Below, piece after piece: positions 1 through 13,925 of a stretch of DNA of 33,082 bases. Origin of the DNA: Alphaproteobacteria bacterium (GTDB lineage: Bacteria; Pseudomonadota; Alphaproteobacteria; Rickettsiales; SXRF01); the NCBI GenBank assembly GCA_013288305.1, contig JABDCD010000013.1, positions 1 to 33,082 on the forward strand, given 5' to 3'. The first letter of the stretch is position 1. Each line of letters begins with the position of its first letter. The position numbers were made by a program, and so were the translations under genes. The notes under the pieces are model-generated. The model ran no database searches and was not told where the DNA came from. It saw only the letters and a program-made list of their open reading frames with translations.

Positions 1-1833
1 GAGCAGATGGGCGGGGAGACGGAGCATCTCGAAGCCGAAAGCATGGAAAAAGGGCTGGCGCAGCTGCTCGAAAAAGAAGGCGGCCGCGTCGCGCTGATCA
101 TCGTCGGCAGCATCGAGGCGGAAGGCCGCTTCGGCAAACTGCGCGCCCTGCCGTGGATGCGCATGGTGCGCCTCGCCAGCCAGCATACGCAGGTGGAAAT
201 CGTCCCGCTTTCCGGCGTGCATTTCCGGCAGAGCCTGGCGGAAAAACTGCATCTGGGCGCCCTGCGGCCGAAGGATTTCGCCTGCGCGCTGCTGACAGTG
301 GGCGCGGCCTATGTCGGCGCATTGTTCCTTAAATCGCTGCTGCCGCCGGCGCTGTTCCGCATCAACGACCAGAACGTGGCGCTGCTGTTCATGATCGCCT
401 GCGCCTTCGCGGCCGGGCGTTTCGGGCTGCTGCCCGGACTGGTGGCGTCGGTGGCCAGCTTTTTTACCGTCAATTATTATTTTACCGTGCCGTACCATGT
501 CCTCAAGCTCGCCACGGTGACGGACATGCTCAACATGGGGCTGTTCCTGTTCGCGGCGCTGCTGATTTCGCTGTTCACCAGCCAGACCAGGGATTATGCG
601 CGGAAAGCCGCCAAGCGCGAGCTGAGCACCAATGCGCTGTTCACGCTCTACCGCGTCGCCGCCAATGCCTTCTCGCGCGAGCAGGCGCTGGAAAAACTGC
701 AACGCAAACTGGAGCGGATGCTGGAAGTGCATGTGGCGTTCTTTCTGCCGCCGGTGTTGAATCCTGCAGACATCGAGCCGGCCTTCCCGGTCGGACTGAC
801 ATTGGACGGCGCCGACCGCAAGGCGCTCGACGCCTGCTGGGCGGAGATGAAAACGACCGGCGCCGCTTCGCCGTTCAATCCGGGCACGGCGTGGCGCTTC
901 GAGCCGATGATTTCCCAGGCGGGCGAAATCGGCGTGCTGGGCGTCAGGGCGCGTGGCAAGGCGCATCTCGATGCCTGGTTCGGGCGGTTGCTGGCGGCCA
1001 TTGCCGACCAGACGGCGAGCGTGCTCGAACATATCGAGCTGGAACGCTCGATGGCGGAGACGCGCATCCGCGAGGAGCGCGAAAAGCTGCGCTCGATGCT
1101 GCTGTCCAGCGTCTCGCATGATTTCAAGACGCCGCTGGCCGGCATCATCGGCGCGCTTTCCGTCCATCGCAGCCTGGGCGAAAAGCTGACGGCGCACAAA
1201 CGCGACGAGTTGATCGAAGCCGCCATCGAGGAAGCGCAGCGGCTCGACAGTTTCATCACCAACATTCTCGACATGACGCGGCTGGAGAGCGGCAATATCC
1301 AGTTCCGCAAGGAATGGCACAGCGTGCAGTCGATGATCGACCATGTGACCAGGCGTATGCGGCATCGTTGCCGGCAACATACGCTGGTCGTGCATCCCTG
1401 CCCCGATGTCGAAATCCATATGGATGTCATGATGACCGAACAGGTGCTGCAGAACCTGCTCGACAATGCCTGCAAATATACGCCCGCGGGCACCAGCATA
1501 GAGATTCTCTGCAGCGCGGCGGAAGGCAAAGGGATGCTGTGCGAAGTGCGCGATCACGGGCCGGGATTGCCGCTGGAAAAAGTGGAGCGCGTTTTCGATA
1601 AATACGAGCGCCTGGAGAAGAAAGACGCGCAGGTGGCGGGCACCGGCCTGGGCCTGGCCATCAGCAAGGCGGTGATGGAAGCGCAGGGCGGCTGGATTAC
1701 CGCCGCCAACCATCCCGAAGGCGGCGCCCTTTTTACCCTGTGCCTGCCTGAGTGGCGCGTAAATCCTGCGAGGCGCGAAGCGACTGCGCAGGATCAAAAT
1801 GAATCAACTAAAGGTATCCTGCGCAATCGCTAA
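1..1833 (+). CDS. kdpD: KdpD-type potassium-sensing histidine kinase, N-terminus outside window
   Basis: This is the C-terminal two thirds of KdpD, the membrane sensor kinase that reports K+ or osmotic status to KdpE. The frame is open from base 1, so the usual N-terminal KdpD domain lies upstream of the window and the start is not visible. Visible in order are the end of the cytoplasmic input region, four closely spaced hydrophobic segments typical of the DUF4118 membrane module (about bases 280-600), a GAF-like linker, a HisKA domain with the phospho-acceptor His in VSHDFKTPL (codon 1117-1119), and an ATPase domain with N box (NLLDNACKYT), DHGPGL and GTGLGLAIS. The last ~20 residues run beyond the usual kinase end and are encoded by two palindromic elements (1763-1848). 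The structural genes kdpABC are not visible here. The family is clear; the exact stimulus is inferred from the family. Confidence 0.93.
   Translation, partial: EQMGGETEHLEAESMEKGLAQLLEKEGGRVALIIVGSIEAEGRFGKLRALPWMRMVRLASQHTQVEIVPLSGVHFRQSLAEKLHLGALRPKDFACALLTVGAAYVGALFLKSLLPPALFRINDQNVALLFMIACAFAAGRFGLLPGLVASVASFFTVNYYFTVPYHVLKLATVTDMLNMGLFLFAALLISLFTSQTRDYARKAAKRELSTNALFTLYRVAANAFSREQALEKLQRKLERMLEVHVAFFLPPVLNPADIEPAFPVGLTLDGADRKALDACWAEMKTTGAASPFNPGTAWRFEPMISQAGEIGVLGVRARGKAHLDAWFGRLLAAIADQTASVLEHIELERSMAETRIREEREKLRSMLLSSVSHDFKTPLAGIIGALSVHRSLGEKLTAHKRDELIEAAIEEAQRLDSFITNILDMTRLESGNIQFRKEWHSVQSMIDHVTRRMRHRCRQHTLVVHPCPDVEIHMDVMMTEQVLQNLLDNACKYTPAGTSIEILCSAAEGKGMLCEVRDHGPGLPLEKVERVFDKYERLEKKDAQVAGTGLGLAISKAVMEAQGGWITAANHPEGGALFTLCLPEWRVNPARREATAQDQNESTKGILRNR
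1763..1794. repeat. Palindromic element A in the 3' end of kdpD
   Basis: ATCCTGCG at 1763-1770 is exactly complementary to CGCAGGAT at 1787-1794, giving a hairpin with a 16-nt loop. It lies inside the reading frame of kdpD and codes for part of its extra C-terminal tail. The same terminal words recur in a second element 21 bases downstream. Confidence 0.6.
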
Positions 1834-1848
1834 AGCGATTCGCAGGAT
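1816..1848. repeat. Palindromic element B spanning the kdpD stop codon
   Basis: ATCCTGCG (1816-1823) pairs with CGCAGGAT (1841-1848), and AATCGC (1825-1830) pairs with GCGATT (1835-1840). This gives a 14-bp stem with one bulged base (1824) and a TAAA loop that includes the kdpD stop codon. It sits just before the ribosome binding site of the next gene, so it could act as an mRNA 3' stabiliser or weak attenuator. There is no T-run, so a classical terminator is unlikely. Confidence 0.65.
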
Positions 1849-1863
1849 TTATTGGAGCAACCA

Positions 1864-2289
1864 ATGCCCCTTTTGAACAAGCATATCGTGGCCATTGACG
1901 ACACGCATTCCATCCTCACCTTCCTGCGCATATCGCTGGAGGCGCTGGGTGCGAAGTTCCACGGCGCGGCGACGGCGGCGGGCGGGCTGGCCTTGTGCGA
2001 AACGGAACATCCCGACCTGGTCATCCTCGACCTCGGGCTGCCGGACCAAGAAGGGCTGAACATCCTGTCCCGCCTCAAGCGCATCGACAAGGAGCGCAAC
2101 CTGCCGGTGGTGGTGCTGACCGTGCGCAAGGAACAGGAGACCGTGAAAGCGGCGATGGACCTGGGAGCAGACGCCTACGTCACCAAGCCGTTCATCATGG
2201 ACGACCTGATCGAGGTGATCCATAACCAGCTGGGATTGCCGGCGGACAATCCGCGCCTGAAACTGGTCAAGCCTGGAAATGCGGCGTAG
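1864..2289 (+). CDS. Single-domain response regulator (receiver only)
   Basis: This is a stand-alone CheY-like receiver of 141 residues with no output domain. The acidic pocket is D12-D13, the phospho-acceptor is D56 in ILDLGLP, and the conserved Lys is K108 in VTKPF. I chose ATG 1864 because GGAG at 1854-1857 sits 6 bases upstream; an upstream TTG at 1852 would overlap that site. It lies 30 bases after kdpD on the same strand and is probably co-transcribed with it, whereas kdpE is convergent and its stop directly abuts this one. It may be a second phosphoryl acceptor for KdpD or a phosphate sink. That partnership is inferred from position only. Confidence 0.88.
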   Translation: MPLLNKHIVAIDDTHSILTFLRISLEALGAKFHGAATAAGGLALCETEHPDLVILDLGLPDQEGLNILSRLKRIDKERNLPVVVLTVRKEQETVKAAMDLGADAYVTKPFIMDDLIEVIHNQLGLPADNPRLKLVKPGNAA

Positions 2290-3024
2290 TCAGGCTTGCA
2301 GCGCTTCCGGTAATACTTCCGGCATTCGCGCCGTCACCGTTTCCATCCGGTAACCGATGCCCGGCTCGGTGATGATATAGGACGGTATCGTCGCATCGGG
2401 TTCGATTTTCTCGCGCAATTGCCGGACATAGACGCGCAGATATTGCATATCCTCGGTATGGGCGGCGCCCCAGACTTCCTTCAGTATCTGCTTATGGGTA
2501 AGCATTTTGCCGCGGTTGACGAGGAAATAGCGCAATAGCTCGTATTCCTTGGGCGTGAAAATAATTTTCTTTCCGTTCATGAACACTTCGTGGCGCACGA
2601 GATCCATGCGGATGCCGCCGTTGGCGAGGGTCGGCTCTCCCGCCTCATGCGTAGCGGCTTTGCGCAGATTGGCGAGGATGCGCGCCAGCAGCACCTCCGG
2701 ATTGAACGGCTTGGTGACGTAGTCGTCGGCGCCCGCCGATAATGCCCGGATGACTTCATCGTCGCTATTGCGCACCGAGCAGATGATGATCGGCACCTGC
2801 GACCATTCGCGCACGCCGGCGATGACGTCCTTGCCGTCGATGTCGGGAAGCCCGAGATCGAGCAAAATCAATTCTGGGCCGATGGACGCGGCGAGGCGCA
2901 TCCCTTCCCGGCCGTTGTCGCACTCGACCACTTTATAGCCCGCGCTTTCCAGCGAGATGGTCAACACTTTGCGTATCGGCGGTTCGTCCTCGATGATGAG
3001 CACAGTGCTTTTCTTCTGGTTCAT
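2290..3024 (-). CDS. kdpE: KdpE-type OmpR-family response regulator
   Basis: This DNA-binding response regulator of 244 residues matches the usual KdpE length. The receiver domain (about 7-120) has E12-D13, phospho-acceptor D56 and K105 in VTKPF. The OmpR/PhoB winged helix (about 134-232) carries the typical FTPKEYELL and the recognition-helix region YLRVYVRQLREKIE. KdpE normally activates the high-affinity K+ transporter kdpFABC. Start ATG 3024 is preceded by a strong GGGAGG. Unlike most kdpDE pairs, which are co-directional and overlapping, this gene is convergent with kdpD and has its own promoter region (3025-3210). Assignment as KdpE rather than another OmpR regulator rests on sequence and on its kdpD neighbour. 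Confidence 0.88.
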   Translation of the reverse strand: MNQKKSTVLIIEDEPPIRKVLTISLESAGYKVVECDNGREGMRLAASIGPELILLDLGLPDIDGKDVIAGVREWSQVPIIICSVRNSDDEVIRALSAGADDYVTKPFNPEVLLARILANLRKAATHEAGEPTLANGGIRMDLVRHEVFMNGKKIIFTPKEYELLRYFLVNRGKMLTHKQILKEVWGAAHTEDMQYLRVYVRQLREKIEPDATIPSYIITEPGIGYRMETVTARMPEVLPEALQA

Positions 3025-3210
3025 AACGCCTCCCTAATAATTCACTCCACTATAATTATATCCCCGCGATAAACGAAGCACAAAATATTATCGGCTTAAA
3101 TTTTATCCTATTGTTTTATAAGTATCTTTATGAGAATCTTATAACTTCCGCGACGAACCGCATGGTCGTTTTAGGCGCTCCGGCGCAATGTATCGTTGTA
3201 GGAGAAAAAT
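3025..3210. promoter_or_regulatory. Divergent intergenic region between kdpE and the CsbD-like gene
   Basis: This 186-base AT-rich gap must hold the promoters of kdpE (minus) and of the CsbD-like gene (plus). I see several TATAAT-like words (near 3050 and 3140) but no convincing -35/-10 pair at proper spacing. I also see no GGAAC EcfG-type -35 for the stress gene. AGGAG at 3200-3204 is the ribosome binding site for the ATG at 3211. Confidence 0.45.
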
Positions 3211-3429
3211 ATGGAGACCATGCTTCCGGCAAAAATTTCATGCGATTGGCAGGCGTTGCAGGCGCAACTATTATCGCAATGGAACCGCCTGACGGCCAAA
3301 GAATTGGATAACACCATGCAAAACCGCCGCCGCATCGCGTTGCTCGTCGAATGTAAATACGGCATCCCTTACCGGCTGGTGGAAAACTACCTGCGCAATT
3401 TCGAACGGACGATGCCGCTGGCAGCGTGA
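3211..3429 (+). CDS. CsbD/YjbJ-like small stress protein
   Basis: This small soluble protein of 72 residues has no signal peptide or membrane segment. The pattern W-x6-L-x4-W-x2-LT-x2-EL, then a helix, then YGI-x6-V-x3-L-x2-FE follows the CsbD/YjbJ general-stress family (W..LK...W..LT..DL......R..L...YGI). The family is strongly induced by general stress in many bacteria, but its biochemical role is unknown. The start ATG has AGGAG 6 bases upstream. The stop codon directly abuts the stop of the convergent hybrid kinase gene. The match is by pattern and the sequence is divergent, so I hold the family call at moderate confidence. Confidence 0.68.
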   Translation: METMLPAKISCDWQALQAQLLSQWNRLTAKELDNTMQNRRRIALLVECKYGIPYRLVENYLRNFERTMPLAA

Positions 3430-5049
3430 TTAAGCGCGCGCCGACAGGTTGGCCAGCGTGCGGCGCAGGTTATTGTAATCGATGGGCTTGGTCATGTGCA
3501 GGTCGAAACCGGCCTCGTGCGCCTGCCGCTGGTCTTCGTCGCGGCCGTAGCCGGTCATGGCGATGACGTAGGACGACGAAAGCGCGTCGTCCTGGCGCAG
3601 CGTGCGGACGACCTGGTAGCCGTCCATGCCCGGCAGGCCGATGTCGCACAGAACAATCTGCGGATGAAAAGTGCGGGCAGTCTCCAAAGCGGTCGGGCCG
3701 TTGCTGGCCGTCTGTACGTCGTAGCCGTCGTCGCTCAGAAGCAGTCGGGTGCTTTCGGCCGTGAGCTGGTTATCCTCGATCAGAAGAATCCGGTATTTCG
3801 TCGCTTCCGGAATTGCCTCGGCGGGCGCCGGTGCGGCGATTGCGGCGGGCATCGCTTCCACCGGCAGGCGGATGGTGAATGCTGCGCCTTTGCCCGGGCC
3901 GCCGCTCATGACGCTGACTTCACCGCCGTGCAGCTCGACCAGTCCTTTCACCAGGGCCAGGCCAAGGCCAAGCCCGCCGCGGCTGCGATCCAAGCCCTGA
4001 TCGGCTTGGCGGAAGACGTCGAAGACGTGCGCCAGCATCCGGCGCTCGATGCCGATGCCGGTGTCGGATACGGTGATGACGGCGGCGTGTCCGTTTTTCT
4101 CCACCTCAAGGCTTACCGTAACCTTGCCGCCGGCGTCGGTGAATTTATGGGCATTGTGCAGCAAATTGCCGACGGCCTGCACCAGCCGCGTCGGATCGCC
4201 CACCGTCCAGGCCGGAACCTCAGGAACATCGACCTCCAACTGCAAACCGCCGGCATCGAAGATGCTGCGGTAGTCGAGCGCCGTCTGGCGGATGATCTGC
4301 GCCAGGTCGCAACGCTCCTTCCGAAGCAACACCTTGCCGTGGGCGAGGCGCGTGGCGTCGAGCAGATCGTCGATCAGCCGCGTCATGTGCTTCACCTGGC
4401 GGTCGACGATGCCGCCCAGTTCCTCCAGGCGCGGCTCCTTCGGCGCCATGCGGCGCAGCAGGTGCGCGGCGTTCAGGATGGGCGCCAGCGGATTGCGGAG
4501 TTCGTGGGCGAGCATCCCTAAAAATTCGTCCTTGCGCCGGTCGGCTTCTTCGGCTGCCGTGCGCCGGGCGCGCTCCTCGGCTTGCGAGGCGGCCTGGCGG
4601 CGCATCTGCGACAGCTCGATGAAAACGCGCACCTTGGCGCGAAGTATCTCCGGCACGATGGGCGTCGGCAGGTAATCGACGGCGCCTGAGGCATAGCCCT
4701 GCGCCATGCGCACCTCGTCGGTGAAGGCGGTGAGGAAAATGATCGGCGTGCGCGCCGACTTTTTGCGGCTGCGGATCAGGGTGGCGATCTCGAAACCGTT
4801 CATCCCCGGCATGTTGACGTCAAGCAGGATGACGGCGAATTCGTGCTTGAGCACCAGCTTCAGCGCGTCCTCGCCGGAGCGGGCGGTCATCAAATTCTGG
4901 CCGGATTCTTCCAGGATCGAGCGATAGACCAGCTGGTTTTCCGGCAGGTCGTCTACGATCAGGATATTGACCCGTTCGCTGTCGTCCGGCGTCGCCGCCT
5001 CATCCCGTTTCCAGTCGTCCGCCGGTTTTTTTGCCGCTGCCACGTTCAT
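3430..5049 (-). CDS. Hybrid histidine kinase, REC-HisKA-HATPase-REC
   Basis: This is a cytosolic hybrid kinase of 539 residues with no membrane segment. The N-terminal receiver (about 27-145) has D33-D34 and phospho-acceptor D77, but the conserved Lys position reads LPTPIVPE, with T129 instead of Lys. A coiled linker (150-175) is followed by HisKA with H182 in LAHELRNPL. The ATPase domain follows (NLLHNAHKFT, DTGIGI, GGLGLGLALVKGL), and a C-terminal receiver has D469 and K521. Start ATG 5049 has GAGG 7 bases upstream. The gene begins 10 bases after the giant multi-HAMP kinase and surely shares its transcript. A receiver-first kinase beside a large hybrid kinase suggests that phosphoryl groups pass from the latter into this protein. 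That direction is inference. Confidence 0.92.
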   Translation of the reverse strand: MNVAAAKKPADDWKRDEAATPDDSERVNILIVDDLPENQLVYRSILEESGQNLMTARSGEDALKLVLKHEFAVILLDVNMPGMNGFEIATLIRSRKKSARTPIIFLTAFTDEVRMAQGYASGAVDYLPTPIVPEILRAKVRVFIELSQMRRQAASQAEERARRTAAEEADRRKDEFLGMLAHELRNPLAPILNAAHLLRRMAPKEPRLEELGGIVDRQVKHMTRLIDDLLDATRLAHGKVLLRKERCDLAQIIRQTALDYRSIFDAGGLQLEVDVPEVPAWTVGDPTRLVQAVGNLLHNAHKFTDAGGKVTVSLEVEKNGHAAVITVSDTGIGIERRMLAHVFDVFRQADQGLDRSRGGLGLGLALVKGLVELHGGEVSVMSGGPGKGAAFTIRLPVEAMPAAIAAPAPAEAIPEATKYRILLIEDNQLTAESTRLLLSDDGYDVQTASNGPTALETARTFHPQIVLCDIGLPGMDGYQVVRTLRQDDALSSSYVIAMTGYGRDEDQRQAHEAGFDLHMTKPIDYNNLRRTLANLSARA

Positions 5050-5059
5050 ATGGATCCCT

Positions 5060-10816
<5,757 letters not shown>

Positions 10817-10983
10817 AACTCATTGCTCCGTAAACAAAAAAATCCACAGCTCATGCCAGCTTAGTGAAAATGCGTAAGCGGGCAACTTATATTTATAAAT
10901 GAAGCATCAAAAGCGCATAAACCGGCTATATGGTTTTTGCGAAAAAATTATAAAAAACCCATAAAGGCGATGGCGGGACGTGT

Positions 10984-11115
10984 TTAGAAATCGCTTTCCA
11001 GGTCGAGGGGCTCGCCGGGGTCGACGACGCCGTAGGCGGTCTCCCAGCGGTTGGCGTCAAAGTCAGAAAACAGGAAGATAGCCAGGAGCAGGCTTACTAT
11101 TTCGAGGTTGCGCAT
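10984..11115 (-). CDS. Small hydrophobic peptide, unknown
   Basis: This is a 43-residue reading frame that begins MRNLEIVSLLLAIFLF and ends in an acidic tail. The N-terminal ~16 residues form a hydrophobic segment that could be a signal or membrane anchor. ATG 11115 has GGAAGGA about 8 bases upstream, a good ribosome binding site. The frame stays open further upstream but that part looks non-coding. No family is recognised. The flanking sequence is AT-rich and holds nothing else I can identify (10817-10983 and 11116-11320), so this could also be chance. Confidence 0.4.
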   Translation of the reverse strand: MRNLEIVSLLLAIFLFSDFDANRWETAYGVVDPGEPLDLESDF

Positions 11116-11320
11116 GGCGATGTTCCTTCCGTCAAAAAGAGGAAAGCGAGAGGGCGGATTGATTACGAATAGTGTACCGCCGCCGCCTGAAAAACGCAAG
11201 GCTGAATAGCATTTTTAATAATAAAATTCAATATGTTATTTAATAAAAGACGCGCAGTATTTTAATCAAATGCTGCCCATTCCGCTTGACCGCGGCGGCG
11301 CGCGCCTCTACACCCAATCC

Positions 11321-12076
11321 ATGCACATTGCGAAATATTTTTGCCTCTTTGCCGTAGCCGGCCTGGCGGGCTGCACGCCGATTAAAAAAACCGCCCCGGC
11401 CGAGGCAGCCGACCGTGCCGTCACCTGCGAGGCGGGAGCGGATTGCGAAGAAAAATGGCACCGGGCCGGGGAGTGGGTAGACGCCAATTCGGCCTATGAA
11501 GTCAAAGTGCAATCGGGCAGCCTGATCGAAACCACCGGGCCTTTGGGGCTGGACGACCATCTGGCATTCACCGTCACCAGGAAACCGGGCTTCAAAAAAC
11601 CCGATGCACCGCCTGCCGCCGCCGCGCCGTTACCCGATCCTCATGCGCCGCCGGCGCCGGCACCCGTTCCCGCCAAGGACATGTATGACATCGCGCTGTT
11701 TACCCGCTGCAATAACTGGTTCGGCTGCGTTCCTTCGCAGCATGAGGCGAAAGCCCTGTTCGCCGAGTTCGTCATGGGTGCGGCGGCTGCGGCGAAGCCG
11801 GTGCTGGGGGTGAAGGTCGTCGCGGTATCCCCGGACATGGCGCAGAAGATAAAAATGCCCGGCATCCAGGGCGTCGCGGTTACCGAAGTTACGCCGAATT
11901 CCCTGGCCGACAAAGCCGGACTGCATAATGGCGATATTATTGTGCGCTATGACGGCGCGCCGGTGGCGACGGAAGCGGCGCTGTTGGAACTGGTGTCCAA
12001 AACCCCGCCGGGACAACATGCCAGCCTGGACATCATCCGCGGCCGGGTACAGCAGGTGCTCACCGTCAATTTCTGA
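11321..12076 (+). CDS. PDZ-domain lipoprotein
   Basis: This is a predicted lipoprotein of 251 residues. I chose ATG 11321 because it opens directly into a signal sequence with lipobox LAGC (Cys18); the frame extends 17 codons upstream but those codons do not look like protein. A Pro/Ala-rich linker lies in the middle (about 99-125). The C-terminal ~85 residues form a PDZ domain (LGVKVVAVSPDMA... GVAVTEVTPNSLADKAGLHNGDIIVRYDG). Lipoproteins with a lone PDZ usually bind C-terminal peptide tails or serve as envelope scaffolds. No protease domain is present. The gene overlaps the 3' end of the convergent glycosyltransferase by 11 bases. Substrate and partner are unknown. Confidence 0.8.
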   Translation: MHIAKYFCLFAVAGLAGCTPIKKTAPAEAADRAVTCEAGADCEEKWHRAGEWVDANSAYEVKVQSGSLIETTGPLGLDDHLAFTVTRKPGFKKPDAPPAAAAPLPDPHAPPAPAPVPAKDMYDIALFTRCNNWFGCVPSQHEAKALFAEFVMGAAAAAKPVLGVKVVAVSPDMAQKIKMPGIQGVAVTEVTPNSLADKAGLHNGDIIVRYDGAPVATEAALLELVSKTPPGQHASLDIIRGRVQQVLTVNF

Positions 12077-13115
12077 ACCGCCAGCGCAGAATGACGGCCG
12101 TCAGCGCTTTTTCGATGCGCTCGGCCACGCTTTCGATGGAATAGCTGGTCTTGGCCTTGACGAAGGCGTTGGTGGCGAGGTCACCGGCCAGGTTGGGCTC
12201 GTCCAGCAGTTTCGCCATGGCGGCGGCCAGTTCGGAGGCGGATCCGGCCTTGACCAGCAGCGCATCGAAATTGGGCGTAATGATGTCGCGCGGCCCTTCG
12301 GAATCGCTGGCCACTACCGGCGTGCCGTGGACGAACGCCTCCAGCAGCACGATGCCGAACGGCTCATGCAGCGACGGCAGGCAGAACATGTCTACATGGG
12401 TGTAGAAATGTTTTTTGTCTGCGATCCAGCCGGGGAAGGTAAGTATATCCCCCAGCCCGGCTGCCGCGGCCTGGCGCTTCAGGTTTTTTTCCTCCTCACC
12501 GGCGCCGCCCAGTATGGCCGTGAAGCGGTAGTGGCGCTCCATCAGCATTTTCAGCGCCTCGATATACACGTCGAAGCCTTTCTTTTTGACGAAGCGCCCC
12601 ATGCTGCCGATGACCGACGGACGGTTGGGCGCTCCGCGATGCGGCAGCTCATGGCAGCGCACCATGTTGGGGATGTGATAGATGCGGTCTTCGGGCACGC
12701 CCAGTCCCTTGACGAAATGGATGAGGTCGTGCGTGGTGGTGAAGACGGCGTCGGCGGCGGTCATGCGGCGGATGCGCTTGTGGTAGTTATGCGCCACGCC
12801 GACCAGCGGCCAGCGCCCGGCGGCGGCATAATGCGCCAATGTGCAGGAGCGCGTGGTATGGGCGATGACGGCGTCGGGGGCAAGGCGGTGCAAATGCCGC
12901 CGCAGACGCCAGACGGCGACGGCGTCGAATTCGCCCATGTTGCGTAAGCTGACGGGCTTGATGCCGAGCGCCTTCAGTTGCGCATTGACCGCGGCGGCCG
13001 GATGGGTGACGGCGGTGACGCGGTGGCCGCGCCCCTGCAGCCCTTCGCAGTAATCGACGAAGGCCTGCTCGATGCCGCCGGCCTGGGCGCTGAACATGAT
13101 GTTGACAATATGCAT
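12066..13115 (-). CDS. Glycosyltransferase family 4 (GT-B)
   Basis: This protein of 349 residues has the two Rossmann-like halves of a GT-B retaining glycosyltransferase. The N-terminal half opens with HIVNIMFSAQAGGIEQ, the glycine-rich acceptor loop typical of GT4. The C-terminal half has SMGRFVKKKGFDVYIEAL and the E-x7-E nucleotide-sugar motif in HEPFGIVLLEAF. Such enzymes build LPS core, O-antigen or capsule sugars. Its start lies only 24 bases from the start of the divergent GT2 gene, so the two probably share a regulatory region and a pathway. The exact sugar and acceptor cannot be read from sequence. Confidence 0.9.
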   Translation of the reverse strand: MHIVNIMFSAQAGGIEQAFVDYCEGLQGRGHRVTAVTHPAAAVNAQLKALGIKPVSLRNMGEFDAVAVWRLRRHLHRLAPDAVIAHTTRSCTLAHYAAAGRWPLVGVAHNYHKRIRRMTAADAVFTTTHDLIHFVKGLGVPEDRIYHIPNMVRCHELPHRGAPNRPSVIGSMGRFVKKKGFDVYIEALKMLMERHYRFTAILGGAGEEEKNLKRQAAAAGLGDILTFPGWIADKKHFYTHVDMFCLPSLHEPFGIVLLEAFVHGTPVVASDSEGPRDIITPNFDALLVKAGSASELAAAMAKLLDEPNLAGDLATNAFVKAKTSYSIESVAERIEKALTAVILRWRFRN

Positions 13116-13139
13116 GATTAAGGCCTTACAGTATTTCGC

Positions 13140-13925
13140 ATGATTGATAAACTGCCAATTTCCGCATTTCTAATCGCCCATGACGAAGCCGACCGCATCG
13201 CGCTGGCCATACACAGTGTGCGCGAATGGGTGGACGAGGTCATCGTCATCGACAGCGGCAGCCGTGACGATACGGTGAAAGTGGCTGGGGCGCTTGGCGC
13301 GCGCGTTATCCATCATGACTGGCCGGGTTATGGGCTGCAGAAACGCTTCGGCGAGGAGCAATGCAAAAACCGCTGGCTGCTCAACCTCGATGCCGACGAG
13401 GAAATCACGCCGCCATTGGCCGACGAAATTCGCGGATTATTCGCGCGCGGTGAGCCGCCGCTGGCCGGCTATGTCCTCTGCATCCGCGATTTGCTTCCCG
13501 GCGAAACGACACTGGCGCCGCTGGCGCACACCAATTATGCGCTGCGCTTATATACCCGCGACAAGGCACGGTTTTCCGATAGTCCGGTGCATGATACGGT
13601 TCAGGTGAATGAAGGCGGAACAAAGATGCTGAAAGCTCCCGTGCTGCATCGCTCGTTCCGCTCGCTCGCCCATGCGCTGGAGAAGATGAATTTTTACACC
13701 TCCATGCAGGCGGAGCATCTGCGCAAAAAAGGCATGAAGTTTCCCATGTTGCGGCTGATCACCGAATTTCCCGTGGCGTTTTTCAAGGATTATATCCTGC
13801 GCGGCTATATCCTGCGCGGGCGGCGGGGGTTCGTCAATTCGGTGCTCTATGGGTTTACGAGGTTCGTGCGGGTGGCGAAGTATTTAGAAATCGAGAAGTC
13901 GGGAAGTCGGGAAGCCGAGAAATAA
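13140..13925 (+). CDS. Glycosyltransferase family 2, WaaE/KdtX-like
   Basis: This GT-A inverting glycosyltransferase of 261 residues has ISAFLIAHDEADRI at the start of the fold, DSGSRDDT in the nucleotide-binding loop, and the DxD-type NLDADEE motif. It resembles the WaaE/KdtX group that adds a glucose to the LPS inner core heptose region. The C-terminal part is basic and aromatic (FFKDYILRGYILRGRRG), suggesting peripheral membrane contact. The last ~10 residues (EIEKSGSREAEK) are encoded by a low-complexity GAAGTC-type repeat (13890-13980) and are probably not conserved. The gene is divergent from the GT4 gene. Confidence 0.88.
   Translation: MIDKLPISAFLIAHDEADRIALAIHSVREWVDEVIVIDSGSRDDTVKVAGALGARVIHHDWPGYGLQKRFGEEQCKNRWLLNLDADEEITPPLADEIRGLFARGEPPLAGYVLCIRDLLPGETTLAPLAHTNYALRLYTRDKARFSDSPVHDTVQVNEGGTKMLKAPVLHRSFRSLAHALEKMNFYTSMQAEHLRKKGMKFPMLRLITEFPVAFFKDYILRGYILRGRRGFVNSVLYGFTRFVRVAKYLEIEKSGSREAEK

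Noticed and set aside
1-1833. kdpD considered as an N-terminally truncated pseudogene
   Set aside because: The frame is open through base 1, so the missing part is most likely outside the window.
3111-3145. TTGTTT and TATAAC as a promoter for the CsbD-like gene
   Set aside because: The spacing of 23 bases is too long for a standard sigma-70 promoter.
3496-4521. A 341-codon plus-strand frame
   Set aside because: It is a shadow of the hybrid kinase gene with no ribosome binding site or recognisable protein pattern.
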